A DNA stretch of 64,000 bases from Catonia carolina (lineage: Eukaryota; Arthropoda; Insecta; Hemiptera; Achilidae). Below are positions 21,109 through 31,744 of the stretch, in pieces. The stretch spans positions 77,179,401 through 77,243,400 of the forward strand of contig JAQMRL010000004.1 in the NCBI GenBank assembly GCA_035578175.1, in the 5' to 3' direction. The translations under genes and the position numbers were made by a program. Position 1 is the stretch's first letter. Each line of letters starts with the position of its first letter. The notes under the pieces are model-generated. The model made no database searches and was not told the origin of the DNA. It saw only the letters and a list, made by a program, of their open reading frames with translations.

Positions 21109-21893
21109 TGTACAGAATATCTCAAGAACGGAATATCGTACGAACTTGAAACTTGAAACGTAAGTTACGTACCACTACCGGACCCGACACGAACATTTTC
21201 ATCAAAATCGGTCAACCGGAAGTAGTAGTTTATTTTCACTTAATAATAATAATTTTTCACTTTTTTGCGATTTTCTCAAAAGCTGGTCCTATGATTTTTT
21301 TTAAAAATCGCCTGGTTCACTAAATTTTTTATGCTCTACAAGATAGGGTAGGCGCCATATTTACTGAAATTCTTGGTGAGGCTGTTTTCACGAAAAAAAA
21401 ATTGTTTTTTTGAGATTGCGGCTATATTATGCAATTTAGCGCAAAAATTTATTTAATAACAGTTGTAGAGAATTAAAAATCCCACAACTTTTATTTAAAA
21501 CATTTTTTTATAACGCTTAGTTTAGCGGTAATTAGCGATTTTTTTTCTCACAAAAACGTGTGAAAAATCGATATTTTAAAAATTTCGGCCGTAGTATGCA
21601 TTTTACGACAAAAGTATATATAATAAAATGTATAGGAAATTAAAAGATCTACAACTTTTAATTTAAGTATTTTTCTCTACAGAGCCTAGTTTAGCGTGAA
21701 AAAGTGATTTTCCGTATTTTCAAGCCAAACTGAGGTTGATCGTTATTTTGCGTCTTTCACTCATAATTAAAATTACGTTATGTTTATTGAGGTTAGTTTT
21801 TTTAATGTTTTATTACTAATTTTAGCCTTTATTGTTAATTATTTGCATTGGCAAGAGAACGTTGTGTGAGTGTTTCACACCATATTTTTTTAA
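20926..21893 (+). mobile_element. H element, full length
   Basis: It begins TTTTTACTTTCTCTT. After the 5' stem TCGATTTT, the GT tract (21062-21106) and the AAAAGTTGTAGA blocks, it ends GGCAAGAGAACGTTGTGTGA and GTGTTTCACACCA (21850-21882) plus a T-run. The 13-bp inverted motif is internal on the right, followed by the hairpin. This asymmetric layout is typical of Helentron-derived HINEs. Confidence 0.85.
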
Positions 21894-22869
21894 TGGGTGT
21901 GGTTAGGGAATATTTTGTTTTCCAACGTTTTGAAACGTAAGTTATCGTTTGTCGTTTAGGCATATAAAGTGGTGGGGTGGTAGTAGGCCTTAGGCCTACG
22001 TGGCATCTACTGTACCCGCGCCAGCTCATGATCTCTGTCGCCTGGGGAAGTGGGGCGGGTGGCGTAATAGAATGTGACTAATATTTTTGTCTTATCGGGC
22101 AGTACAAAAACATTTCGTCATCGTGTAAATATTATTATTATGTCTATGTATTAATTTATTGTAGGCCTACGTATTATTGCTTTTCACAACGGATACACGT
22201 GTCACAATATACAGTTGTACATTTGTGCCAGGTAATGCGTCTCGGATGTGTTAATCATTATTCATGATTTTTTATCACTAAAGTGATTTTTATTTTGAAA
22301 TTCAAAGTGTGTTAACGTGCCAAAAGTTATTTATTTTGTGTGTTTTGTGTTAGGTAAATTTCAACGTGTATTTTTCATACCTTTTGTTTTATTTTAATAT
22401 ATCTTTTCGGAAAAATAAAGCGGTAATTCATTCGGAAGGGCGACAAATTATTGCATCAGTTATAAAAAAAACTGTGATGAAGACCTGCTCCCGTTAAAAA
22501 TAGGCCTATAAATTAATGTTATGAAATATATATTTTTTAGTTTCCTTATTCATAGAAACATATTACGTACATATTTTAATTCCTGAGGACTGCCTGACTC
22601 AAACTGTAAATAATTACTAGATATTAATAAATACTATGAAAGAAAAGTAAAAGAGTTACTATATTATAGAATAAATTGAAATAATAAAACAAAAGGTTAC
22701 TTTATAATGACAAGAACATTATGATAAATGTTTTTTTTTATGAATAGTATAATCTTTCACTGCATGCCGTAACACAAATTCCTCACACGGATCACGAGCT
22801 GACGCGCTTATTATAGAAGCTACTGTAGCCTGCAACCTCTCTGGCTGCAACGCTGCAGTTCCTTCTCAT
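21894..22869. other. No gene recognised
   Basis: Several TAGGCCTA or TAGGCCT motifs (about 21980, 22162, 22502) occur. The GC-richer part 21960-22070 has no long frame apart from a 64-aa one without recognisable domain. Confidence 0.35.
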
Positions 22870-22960
22870 ACCCAGTGTTGAATTTCAAGGCGGGGTGTCA
22901 CAGGGGTCCATGAACCCCTCAAAAAAATTTATTATTTAATAATTTTGATACTTTTTTTAT
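22870..22960. mobile_element. hAT-type terminal fragment
   Basis: CCAGTGTTGAATTTCAAGGC, then GGGGTGTCACAGGGGTCCAT and GAACCCCTC, resembles hAT left ends (CAGTGTTG plus a GGGGTC.TGACCCC-like palindrome). The rest of the element is not recognised. Confidence 0.4.
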
Positions 22961-23265
22961 ATCATTATAAATACTAAATGCGGGTCTTTTCCTGTATGCC
23001 ACTATCAAATCCGAATTCCCTGAAGGTTGCACACTTGTTCATTTCTCCCACTCCCTGCCCTACTAAAAACTCTTACCGAGACACACACTCACGCACGCGT
23101 ACACACGTCCTTCCCATCCCGGTATAAAATAGTACTGTACTATGTTACACGTTCTGTTAGTTTTATTTCTTAGATTGGTTTATTGTTTTATGTTGCTATT
23201 ACCACATTACTATTAAGTTATATTTTTTAATTGATTTTTTTGCTATTACTAGGCTACTAGTACGT

Positions 23266-23355
23266 TATATTTTTACTTTCTCTTGCCTACATGAATATAT
23301 AGGAAGGAAAGTATTGTTTTCATGTCGATTTTTAGAAATCGAGTTTTCACCGGAT
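23266..23355 (+). mobile_element. H 5' fragment, next to M
   Basis: TTTTTACTTTCTCTTGCC, the stem region and GAGTTTTCACCGGATCC are intact, then the family match stops abruptly at 23355. Confidence 0.8.
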
Positions 23356-23374
23356 CCTAGAAAAAAACACTAAA

Positions 23375-23540
23375 GACCTAGTGCCTTTTATACTTCTACC
23401 CTTCTGTTCTTAAATGATTAAGTCATTTAATTGGTTGACCATGTGATAAGAAATAGAACTATTTATTCTAGCCCTGCAACTAACAAATTGAGTGTAAATA
23501 ATTTGGTACTCTACCTGTCTGTTATGGGCAGAGGTTAGAT
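23375..23540 (-). mobile_element. M retroposon, 5' part only
   Basis: On the minus strand it runs from GCCCATAACAGACAGGTAGA to the 'AGAACAGAAGGGTAGAAGTA' block, where it stops. The B-box-like 3' end is missing. Confidence 0.7.
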
Positions 23541-24034
23541 CTATCCTACATTAATTAAAAAAAGTCTGTAATGTCTCTTTGCCTTTGTGATTCCAATTTT
23601 TTCTTCAAAAAATCATTACGAATTATACAAAATTTCAAAGTTCTGCAAAAGTTATACAATATTTAAAAGTTATACAAAAATTAAAAGTTAAAATTTAAAG
23701 TACTGCAGAATTGTAAGCTTTGTTTGATTCGGCCAAGTTTTATATTACCATAAAGTTTATATTAATGCAAAATAATTATGTGGTAATTATTTTTTGTTAG
23801 ATCTGAATCCAAGGCTTGTCAGACTAAACAAAGACATGTTCAATAGGCCTACAGATTAATGCTGATTTATTTAATGAGATTGGAACTAAAATTTTAAGGA
23901 TTTATTTTATGAAATGGTTGTTGTTAAGTAAATAAAATAAATATGTACTTAAGATTAAAGGGATACGTAGGACGACCCGGAGATCAACCCTGTATGAAAA
24001 TATAATTCAACCCTTTATAGAAAATTATAAGTAA
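23541..24034. other. No gene recognised
   Basis: Includes a degenerate AAAGTTATACAA repeat (about 23625-23690). AT-rich, otherwise featureless. Confidence 0.4.
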
Positions 24035-24190
24035 TAACAACGCATTAGGGATAACAAGTTCAATTCCTGGTCAGGACTGGTATATTTTCATCATTTACCC
24101 TTCATTCCCTGCATTAGTAATAATATCCAAAACAATATTAATTACCAAAATCTGTAAAACAGTTTACAAACATTTTTTGAAAATTTCTGG
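24035..24190 (+). mobile_element. Degenerate SINE body and tail
   Basis: TTCAATTCCTGGTCAGGACT (B-box remnant), ATTTTCATCATTTACCCTTC and CCCTGCATTAGTAATA follow the SINE A/B order. No clear poly(A). Confidence 0.45.
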
Positions 24191-24659
24191 AGTTTCACAA
24201 AGGAAATGAAAAATGCACAGATTTTAAGAAATGTTTCGTTTCTCAGTTTTTCTGAAGAATTCATTTAGAAGTTTGAAAGTGAGTAGCTTCATTGCAGACA
24301 GAATCTAGTTGATAATAGAAATGAAATTTGGATTTTTCTATGTGTTTGAGACCTAATAATGTTTTTTTTTTTTGCAGATAATTGAGTTAAAAACTGGTTC
24401 ATTCTGCCAGACTGCAGCTTGCTTATGATAAAGTTATCATTAGTATTTAAACTGTTACACTGTGCCAGACTACAGCTCGCTTAAAATAAAAGTTGTTATA
24501 CTCTTTAACGATTTTAGGATACGTTGCTTGATCATCGCACTGACACATATACACAACGGATAATTTAGGACCAGTGAAGATTTCTTCAATATTTGTAAGT
24601 ATACAATAAAATCTTGTTTATTTCATGCCAAAAACACGGCAGCTCAAATTCTTAATTTT
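24191..24659. other. No gene; repeated CAGACTGCAGCT motif
   Basis: TGCCAGACTGCAGCTTGCTT at 24403 and TGCCAGACTACAGCTCGCTT near 24463 are direct repeats of each other and of 20622-20641. Confidence 0.4.
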
Positions 24660-24664
24660 GTCAT

Positions 24665-24910
24665 GTATAGGGTCAATTTTAGACCATGTGAGGTGACTAG
24701 TCATTTTTGGAAGCTCTTTTTGCAACCCATATTCTCAGCATTTGCTCATTGTAAGTTTTCCCCCTTTCTTCTGTCCACCTAATGTTCTGTTTCTGCTCTT
24801 CATGAAAGCCCTTCAAGTCCATTAACCAGCTCATTGTTGACCTAGACACACCAGATTTACCAACTGCCCCTAAACGAAGACTGAAACGACTCTGGAGTAG
24901 GGATATCATG
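24665..24910 (-). pseudogene. Unrecognised 70-aa frame, probably repeat-derived
   Basis: A minus-strand frame from 24909 to 24697 reads GAVGKSGVSRSTMSWLMDLK and ends KTYNEQMLRIWVAKRASKND. It is basic and possibly helical. The end of the frame has a decayed relative at about 4405-4520, which points to a mobile element. I do not recognise the family. Confidence 0.3.
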
Positions 24911-25362
24911 AGACGTCAAAATTTAAAAAAAAACACAAAATAAAATAAGTAAATAATTAACTAACTTATTTAGGTGTCAACAAAACTGTTAAAGAATAGC
25001 TTCTTCACGTCCTTAATTTCCTTCTTTAATTTTTCGAATTGTGGAAAGAGAAACATCACAGTAGTTAGCCGCTCGCTCACGGCTTTTGTTAAGAGGCACG
25101 GATAGGCATGTTTGTTTAGCTTCAACTTCACAACATTTTATTACATTGCGTTCAGCACTGTGAATAGTTCGATCACGTTTTTCAGAAACCGACATTTGTG
25201 TTTACGGTAACAAACAGATATAATCGTACAGTTAACCTACAAAAGGTTCCGCAATATACTGTATATGCTCTGGTTATAGTATATGTTGTTATGTTTGTCG
25301 TACTGAAATTAAAGCAGTCACGCATGCGCACTGATGCTTTCCCCTCTTTACCCCTTGTTGCA

Positions 25363-26475
25363 CTTACTTTTAGCGGGGTTCCTACAGATTGCTCCGCATC
25401 CCGCATTTCGATCTCCAAAGCCTCCTGTCCCGCCAGTCATTTTCTCTTAAATTCCTTTTCTCCATGGCCCCTCGAACTCCCTCACTCCATCTCCCCCTGG
25501 GCCTTCCTCTTCTTCGTCTTCCCCCTGGACAGTATTCCCACACTCTCTTCGGCCATCTATCTGAATTCATTCGCTGAACGTGTCCATACCATGTTAACTG
25601 TCTGTCCTCAATTCCCTTCATAATTGTATTAGATCTTCCTACCCGTCTCCTAATATCCTCGTTCCTTACTCGATCTAATCTAGACAAACGACATGCTCTG
25701 CGGAAAAAATCCATTTCTAAAGCTTCCAATCGCTGTACATTCCTCTTACTCACTTGCCAACACTCCGCTCCATATGTCGCGATTGGCTCCACAACTGTAC
25801 TGTAAAGCATCTTTTTTGTCTTCAGGCTAACTTTTGAAGACCACAACAGACTGTTCAGCTTTCGAATTGCTGCCCTTCCCTGACCGATACGACACCTTAT
25901 ATCCTCCTCACACCTGCCGTCCTCTGTGATAAGTGCTCCCAAGTATTTACATTTCGCAAAGTTCCCCACCAAAACTCCCTCCTCAACCAAATCCTCTCCC
26001 CTCTCCCCAACCACAACGTAAGCCGTTTTAGTCATATTAATCTTCATCCCCCACTTCAGATATTCCTCCTTCAGCTTCCTAAACATGTACAACATATCCT
26101 CCTCCTCATTCGCCAACACCACCTGATCATCCGCAAAGAAAAGAGTGTATAAATTTTCTTCCCCCATATTTATTCCCATTCCTCCACACTTTCCTCTCCA
26201 CACCCTTAAAGCTTCCTGGACATATACTTTATACAACGTGGGAGACAAGCAACAACCCTGCTTCAAACCCTTGGTCACCAGAAAACAGCCTGATACCTCA
26301 TTTCCTATCTTCACCACACATTCATAACTTTTGTACATATTATAAATGGCTCTAATATACGTCCCATGTAGATTCACTCTCTTCAAAACTTCAAACAGCT
26401 TATTCAGTGGGATACTATCATATGCCTTCTCCAGGTCTATGAAAAGCATATGTACCGACATATTCCTCTCCATTC
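25363..26475 (-). mobile_element. RTE-like non-LTR retrotransposon, 5'-truncated
   Basis: The coding part runs from about 26475 to the stop at 25382, leaving a 3' UTR of only about 20 nt, a trait of RTE-clade elements. No poly(A) is visible. The 5' side abuts an H element start at 26476. RT motifs are described in the coding entry. Confidence 0.75.
25382..26475 (-). pseudogene. Reverse transcriptase C-terminal two-thirds, open frame
   Basis: The frame is uninterrupted for about 360 residues but lacks the endonuclease and RT fingers. Motif A is FIDLEKAYDSIP, motif B is LKQGCCLSPTLYK, motif C is LFFADDQVVLA (F-A-D-D), and the thumb has GRCEEDIRCRIGQGRAAI. The C-terminal tail has LTWYGHVQRM, GGRRRRGRPRGRW and NDWRDRRLWR, common in RTE-like proteins. 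Residues upstream of RMERNM come from the neighbouring H element read in frame, not from the LINE. With no start or N-terminus it is a truncated, probably inactive copy. The intact frame suggests it is fairly young. Confidence 0.85.
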
Positions 26476-26620
26476 TTTTTACTTTCTCTTGCCTATATGA
26501 ATATATAGGAAGAAAAGTATTGTTTTCATGTCGATTTTTCGAAATCGAGTTTTCACTGGATCTATACGTTTTCAGACCCCTGAACCCAAAAAACATGTTT
26601 TTAGCGATTGGTCTGTGTGT

Positions 26621-26657
<37 letters not shown>

Positions 26658-27457
26658 TGTGTGTCTGTGTGTGAACAGAATATCTCAAGAACGGAACATC
26701 GTACGAACTTGAAACTTGAAACTTAAGTTACATACCACTACCGGACGCGACACGAACATTTTCATCAAAATCGGTCAACCGGAAGTAGTAGTTTATTCGT
26801 ATAATTTTTCAGTTTTTTGCGATTTTCTCAAAAACTGGTCCTACGATTTTTTTTAAAATCGCCTATTTTACTCAATTTTTTATTCTCTACAAGATAGGGT
26901 AGGCGCCATGTTTGCTGAAATTCTCGGTGAGGCTGTTTTCACGTAAAAACGTTGTTTTTTTAAGATTACGGCTTTAATATAAATTTTAGCGCAAAAACTT
27001 ATATAATAAAAGTTGTAGAAAATTTAAAAACCTACAACTTCTGTTTCAAACATTTTTTTTTATAACGCTTAGTTTAGCGGTAATTTGCGATTTTCTGTTT
27101 TTTTTCTCACGAAAACGTGAGAAAAATTGATTTTTTTAACATTTCGGTCTTAGTATGCATTTTACGATAAAAGTGTATATAATAAAAGTTATAGAAAATT
27201 AAAAGATCTACAACTTTTGTTTAGAGCATTTTTCTCTACAGAGCCTAGTTTAGAGAGAAAGAGTGATTTTCCGTATTTCTAAGCCAAACTGAGTACGATT
27301 TTCATTTTGCGTCTTTCACTCATGATTAAAATTAGGTTATGTTTTTGAGGTTAGTTTTTTGTTTATTTCTTATGTTTTATTGCTAATATTAGGTTTATTG
27401 TTAATTATTTGCACTGGCAAGAGAAAGTTGTGTGAGTGTTTCACACCAGATTTTTTC
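26476..27457 (+). mobile_element. H element, full length (reference copy)
   Basis: Order of landmarks: T-run, ACTTTCTCTTGCC (26481-26493), a 7-bp stem TCGATTT/AAATCGA with TTCG loop (about 26532-26549), AACATGTTTTTAGCGATTGG, GT tract (26612-26671), GAACAGAATATCTCAAGAAC, CATCAAAATCGGTCAACCGG, TCTACAAGATAGGGTAGGCG, paired AAAAGTTGTAG/CTACAACTTTT blocks, GGCAAGAGAAAGT (27417-27429), hairpin GTGTGA-GTGTT-TCACAC and a T-run. Asymmetric inverted motifs, a central microsatellite and a 3' hairpin fit HINEs (non-autonomous Helentrons). No helicase is present. Confidence 0.8.
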
Positions 27458-27544
27458 CATTACCTGTCTCAAAACAAGGGCCCTTGTTTGCCCTTGTTGC
27501 AAACAAGGGCAAACTCGTGACTCAAGTGACTTACTTAGGGTTGT

Positions 27545-27900
27545 TACTTAGGTCATCAGCCAAAAGGCGGGTTTGAACCTTTGGAGGCTAAACCTGAGTA
27601 ACACAAGGAGTGAGGTGGTTTACCATTGCGTTACTCAATGAAAAGCATCTACTTCCCACTCTGCAAATGACACTTTCACTTCATTCACCACAGGAGCTGG
27701 CCATATAATGAAATTCATTACTTTCAGAGGAGATAACTCTGATTAGTGTCACAGTACGCCTCTACCTCTTCTGTTGTTAAATGATTCAATCACCTAATTG
27801 GCTGATCATGTGATAAGAAACAGAACAATGTTTTGTAACCCTGGAACTAGCAGATCGAGTGCAAATAATTTAACACTCCACCTGCCTGTTATGAGCAGAC
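27545..27900 (-). mobile_element. M retroposon
   Basis: Read on the minus strand from GCTCATAACAGGCAGGTGGA (27896 downward) to TTTTGGCTGATGACCTAAGT. A short internal deletion removes part of the 'GCATACTTTTCCACTC' block. Its 5' side is next to a hAT-type MITE. Confidence 0.75.
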
Positions 27901-27908
27901 ATTATGAT

Positions 27909-28350
27909 GTGGTTCTCAAACTTTTTATTTCGAGCACCCTCCTATATGATTTAACTGTAAGCCACACCCCCTTATATGTACATAACCCCCTTATATGTGC
28001 ATGTTTTACAACACTTTTACTGGTAACTGTTTTTTAAGTTACATGTTTAAAGCGTTTTCTTATTGCGAGAATGAGTTCAACGTTGAAATAATTACAAACA
28101 TCATTACGGATGGATAAGGACATGCATTTTTAATGAGTACATATTGCTAAATATAATTCAAAAAGTAAGACTACTAATGCAATTTTATAACTTTGTTTAT
28201 AACCAAGGTTTGTTTTTAACCATCTATTCCAAATTAAAAACTTGCTCCAATGTTAGAAAAATAAAGAATATATCACTTCATTTATTTTTTTTAAACTAAG
28301 CTTTGCTCCTTCCTAACTCTTGAACGTGCCCCCACTTTGAGAAACAATAC
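27909..28350. mobile_element. hAT-type MITE, 442 bp, with 8-bp TSD
   Basis: ATTATGAT flanks it at 27901-27908 and 28351-28358. The ends are GTGGTTCTCAAACTTTTT and, reversed, GTATTGTTTCTCAAAGTGGG, resembling CAGTGGTTCTCAAAC hAT termini that lost the first CA. No coding frame. An 8-bp TSD is diagnostic for hAT. Confidence 0.7.
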
Positions 28351-28358
28351 ATTATGAT

Positions 28359-28834
28359 AAGAATATATATGGGCAGTATGGTAACGGCAGTACCTGTTTT
28401 GGAATACTGAGGGCACCTCTGGTTAATTTTTTTTTTTTTAATTTCTAATGTGTGTATATTATATCCAATTTTACAACAAAAGCAACTCCATCACACAATC
28501 GAATAAAGTTTACAAAACGCTGAAGTAGGTCATACTGTTTGCATTCTTAATTATGTATAAAATATTGGAGCTTGTATATTGTAATGTTGTTTATAACCTT
28601 TTTACTATTACCCATTGTTTGGGGGGCTTCCCTGCTGTTATCTACAACATTCTCCGTTATACGTCTTAAAAGCATCTAAATTTTTGGTGATCACTTCATT
28701 CAGTGTTGAGAACTATTTAGCATAGACACCATAGAGGTAAAAATGAAGAAGATTTTGTTAATAATCGATTGAAAGTCACATCAATGCTTGTTGAATAAGT
28801 AATTTCTTATTATTTATTTACAGGAAAGATCACA
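28359..28834. other. No gene recognised
   Basis: AT-rich with a T12 run near 28428. It ends in TATTTATTTACAG, a good splice-acceptor match, directly before the small ORF at 28835. Confidence 0.4.
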
Positions 28835-28999
28835 ATGAAGATGGCCAGACCTTTTACTTACCGACGAAGAAGACATTCTAGAAATTATAGAAGACATTAT
28901 AGAATTAAGTGGAGAAGAAGAGTATATCTTATCAGCAGAAATGGAAGACGATATTATTTTTATCACTATAAATATAAAATATACCTTTTGCATCATTGA
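28835..28999 (+). CDS. 54-aa Arg/Tyr/His-rich small ORF, doubtful
   Basis: From ATG at 28835 the frame encodes MKMARPFTYRRRRHSRNYRR, continuing with further Arg and Tyr clusters and ending YLLHH. About a third of the residues are basic. A splice-acceptor-like TTATTTACAG ends at 28823. The same DNA in another frame reads LLLTDEEDILEIIEDIIELS, strongly acidic, open to about 29022. Purine-rich GAA/AGA composition explains both biases, so either frame, or neither, may be real. No family is recognised. Confidence 0.2.
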   Translation: MKMARPFTYRRRRHSRNYRRHYRIKWRRRVYLISRNGRRYYFYHYKYKIYLLHH

Positions 29000-29227
29000 A
29001 CTTCAATTGTGGTTTACTTAACCATCTAAAAAGTTTTAATGTCTTATGTTTTGGCCGTAAAATTTAATAATTGCTAAATTACGACAAGCTGTTTCATATA
29101 TTCTTTGAATATTAAGTACCATGATCAAATTGATGAGAATTTTCTTGCCTGCTATCCATCACCAACATCCTCAGCTCCTTTTAGTCCTTACCTTTTCTCA
29201 TCCCTTTTCTTCCCATAAAGAGGGAGG

Positions 29228-29455
29228 AATCTCCCTGTTTATTCACTTATCCCCCATTTTCTAAGGGTTCTTTCTATCCTAACCCCTTCCTCATCCCATT
29301 CCTCCCTGTTTATTTACTTATTCCCCTATTTTCTAAGGGTTCTTTCTATCCTAACCCCTTCCTCATCCCATTCCTCCCTCTTTATTCACTATCCCCCATT
29401 TTCTAAGGGGTCTTTCTATCCTAACCCCTTCCTCATCCCATTCCTTCCTTTCTAT
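29228..29455. repeat. ~71-bp minisatellite, 3 copies
   Basis: TTTCTATCCTAACCCCTTCC recurs near 29271, 29343 and 29414 (period 71-72 bp), together with CCATTTTCTAAGGG and TTTATTCACTTAT. Pyrimidine-rich strand. Confidence 0.85.
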
Positions 29456-29633
29456 CCTCAATCTTCTATGTCTTCTCCTCCCATCCGATCTGACCCTCTC
29501 TTATTCAACTCAATCTGATTTCCTGCCGCACACATTATTGTCAGTATTCACCCACAAGGAAAACAACTATTGAATGAAACAATTACTTCAGTGGCAATAG
29601 AAACAATCAATAAACAAAGTACAAATAAAATTT
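29456..29633. other. No gene recognised
   Basis: Spacer between the minisatellite and R copy 2. Confidence 0.4.
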
Positions 29634-30742
29634 AAATTACCTGATAATTGGTTCAAAATTTGTAGTGCCATATTTTATTTTATAAACTGTCTAACTAGTT
29701 TTTATTTTATCTTGTAATTGGTTTAGTTCAGTATCTAACTGAATATGAAATAAATTTTTTACAAAAATTCTTTTTTTTGTCTTTGTCCCTGTCCAAAGCT
29801 CTCTCCTCTCTTCCTCTTTTTATCTGTTTTCCGGTTAACTCTTTCCTTCGGGATTCTAAACCAGCACTTTACTCTACACTCCAAACCCGGTTTTCTTGAA
29901 TTAGTAAATTGCATGTAGACCCTACTCCAAATTCAAATCTTAACCCTTTCAATCCAAAAATTTTTAACTATACACAAAAAATATTTGTACATTGTTTCAT
30001 ACATTTAAATATAATAAGATCACTTTTAGTGCTTTAGCCCTTTTGATAGCCTGACAAAAAGTGTGACACGTTTGTCACATTGGGACTTGATGGTATCAAA
30101 GTTCTCAAAAATATGAATACGTAAAATCATGTTCAGGCTTCCTAAACAAAATATATTCTCTTACTTGTATTTGTAGCAAAAAACTAAATATGATTTTAAT
30201 TTTAAAGTCATTATTTAAGACTTAAAAAATGTTACAACAAAAATATATTGGTAAAATGGATAAAATCACTATTTACTAAAAGTCTAAAAAATATACTTGT
30301 ACATACATACAACGAATTCGAAGAAATGCTACTTTATTTTAGTTAATGATCACAAATATTTAAAACTAAAATTAACTTTAAAAAAACTAATGATCACCTC
30401 CGTGGCGCAATGGTCAGCATGCTACACTCCAAAGCGGAGGTCTTAGGTTTGATTCCTGGCTAGGGTACAGAAAATTATTACACTTCACACCCAGCGTTCT
30501 TTCATCCAAAGAAGTCACTAACACCTAACATTTTGATGGCTGTTATTTCACTTCAATGTGGCTTCTATGGCACACTGGGTTAGAAAGGGTCATTAGGTTT
30601 ATATCTTAAAGAAATACTTACCATTTGCAACACTATACATTTTAACAACCTTTATAGATAAATTCAATGGCAGATGAAGTTGAGTGACCTTACATGATTT
30701 CAACTGAATTAACTTGTAAAACATTTTGAATTAATAAACTAA
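29634..30742 (+). repeat. R repeat, copy 2, uninterrupted
   Basis: Collinear in reverse with 6505-9480 but without the LINE and MITE found there. At 30396-30466 it has a tRNA-like unit: CCTCCGTGGCGCAATGGTCA (A-box region) and TTAGGTTTGATTCCTGG (B-box region). The unit is internal to R, so R may be an old composite that captured a SINE. No ORF. Confidence 0.75.
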
Positions 30743-31180
30743 CCAGTGTTCACACGAAAAAATTGGAAAGAATTCAATTTTTGGATTTTACATTTTCATA
30801 TTCTCATGCTTTTTACTTTCTCGTGCCCTTTATAATAGGGAAGAAATGTATTGTTTTCATGTTAATTTTCCAAATAAAGTTTTCAACAGAAATACCTAAT
30901 GTTTTCAGGCCCCCTCAACCTAAAAAAATGTTGGTTGTGCTTCCACAGTAAAAAATTGTGTTTTTAAGATTGCAACCTTAATATGCATTTTATGGTGAAA
31001 GTGTGTATATTCAAGAAATCAAAAACATATTCAAATATTTTTTCTACAACACTATTAATGTCAGTCAAAATCAGTGGGTCTTTTTAAAATTACAGCCTGA
31101 GTGTGCATTTTACGACAAAAGTGTACATGAAGTTTTATGAAATAGAAAAATAAACAACTTTATTTTAAGAATTATTTTCT

Positions 31181-31561
31181 ACATTTTTTTTATTAATTTT
31201 TTGGTTTTACGTCAGATGTTTTGCAAATGCTGCTAATGCAGATGGTGAGAAGGATGATACATGAAGATTTTTTTTTTTTTTTGGTTTAACATCCGACTGT
31301 TCTGCAATTACTGCTAATGCAGACAGTGAAGGATGAAATGATTTTTTTTGTAACGTATGAAAATATGCCGTGCCTGAATGGGATTCAAACCCAAGATCGC
31401 ATGATGAGAGGCGAGCACGTTACCAACTACGCCATGCGGCCGGCATTGGATTCATCATCATGAAGATGATTGATGAAAAATGCCAGACCTGATTGGGAAT
31501 CGAACCCGGGACCCTGGTGCAGAAGCCAGTTGCGCTAACCACTACACCTATGGGCCGGCCA
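31181..31561 (-). mobile_element. SINE A inside H, itself containing SINE B
   Basis: The head (31443-31561 on the minus strand: GGTGTAGTGGTTAGCGCAAC, B box GGTTCGATTCC) and the tail (31181-31259: GCTGCTAATGCAG reversed, A-rich end) are separated by SINE B. The H sequence AATTATTTTCTAC / AAATTTTTTCTAC on the two sides is a ~13-bp imperfect TSD. Confidence 0.75.
31268..31458 (-). mobile_element. SINE B nested within SINE A
   Basis: Minus strand: GCCGGCCGCATGGCGTAGTT, GGTTTGAATCC (B box), CATTTTCATACGTTAC, CTGCATTAGCAGTAATTGCA, ACAGTCGGATGTTAAACC and a 15-A tail. CATGAAGA flanks it at 31260-31267 and 31459-31466 (8-bp TSD). This is the fullest SINE B in the window. Confidence 0.75.
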
Positions 31562-31744
31562 AATTTTTTCTACAGTCTAGTTTAGCGTTAATTAAAGTGA
31601 CTTTCTGGTCTTACAGAGGCAAATTTTAATTTAGCGTCATTCACACATGATTGAAATTAGGTTCTGTTTTAAATTTTGTATTGTTTACTAGTTTTGTCTA
31701 ATGGAAATCAGATGATAAATTAGTCTAATAAAACTTTTAAAAAA

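Larger units (their letters stand above)
24965..27540 (-). mobile_element. T repeat, copy 3, split by a LINE+H insertion
   Basis: The segment 24965-25362 matches 15540-15920 and 27491-27540 continues it. A 60-aa HTH-like frame (25013-25195, RTIHSAERNVIKCCEVEAKQ, ERAANYCDVSLSTIRKI) is present. CCCTTGTTGCA stands on both sides of the intervening 2.1 kb (25352-25362 and 27491-27501), consistent with one insertion event or with two insertions sharing a target. Confidence 0.65.
30809..31700 (+). mobile_element. H element without microsatellite, carrying nested SINEs
   Basis: TTTTACTTTCTCGTGCC starts the 5' end. TTTTCATGTTAATTTT and GTTTTCAGGCCCCCTCAACC follow, then a jump to the ATGCATTTTA...AAAGTGT blocks, so the GT core is deleted. 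SINEs interrupt it at 31181-31561, after which TCTACAGTCTAGTTTAGCGT resumes. The 3' hairpin end is not preserved. Confidence 0.7.

Noticed and set aside
25198..26327. Plus-strand frames of 60-141 aa at 25198-25623 and 26145-26327
   Set aside because: They are shadows on the opposite strand of the RTE-like reverse transcriptase and T repeat.
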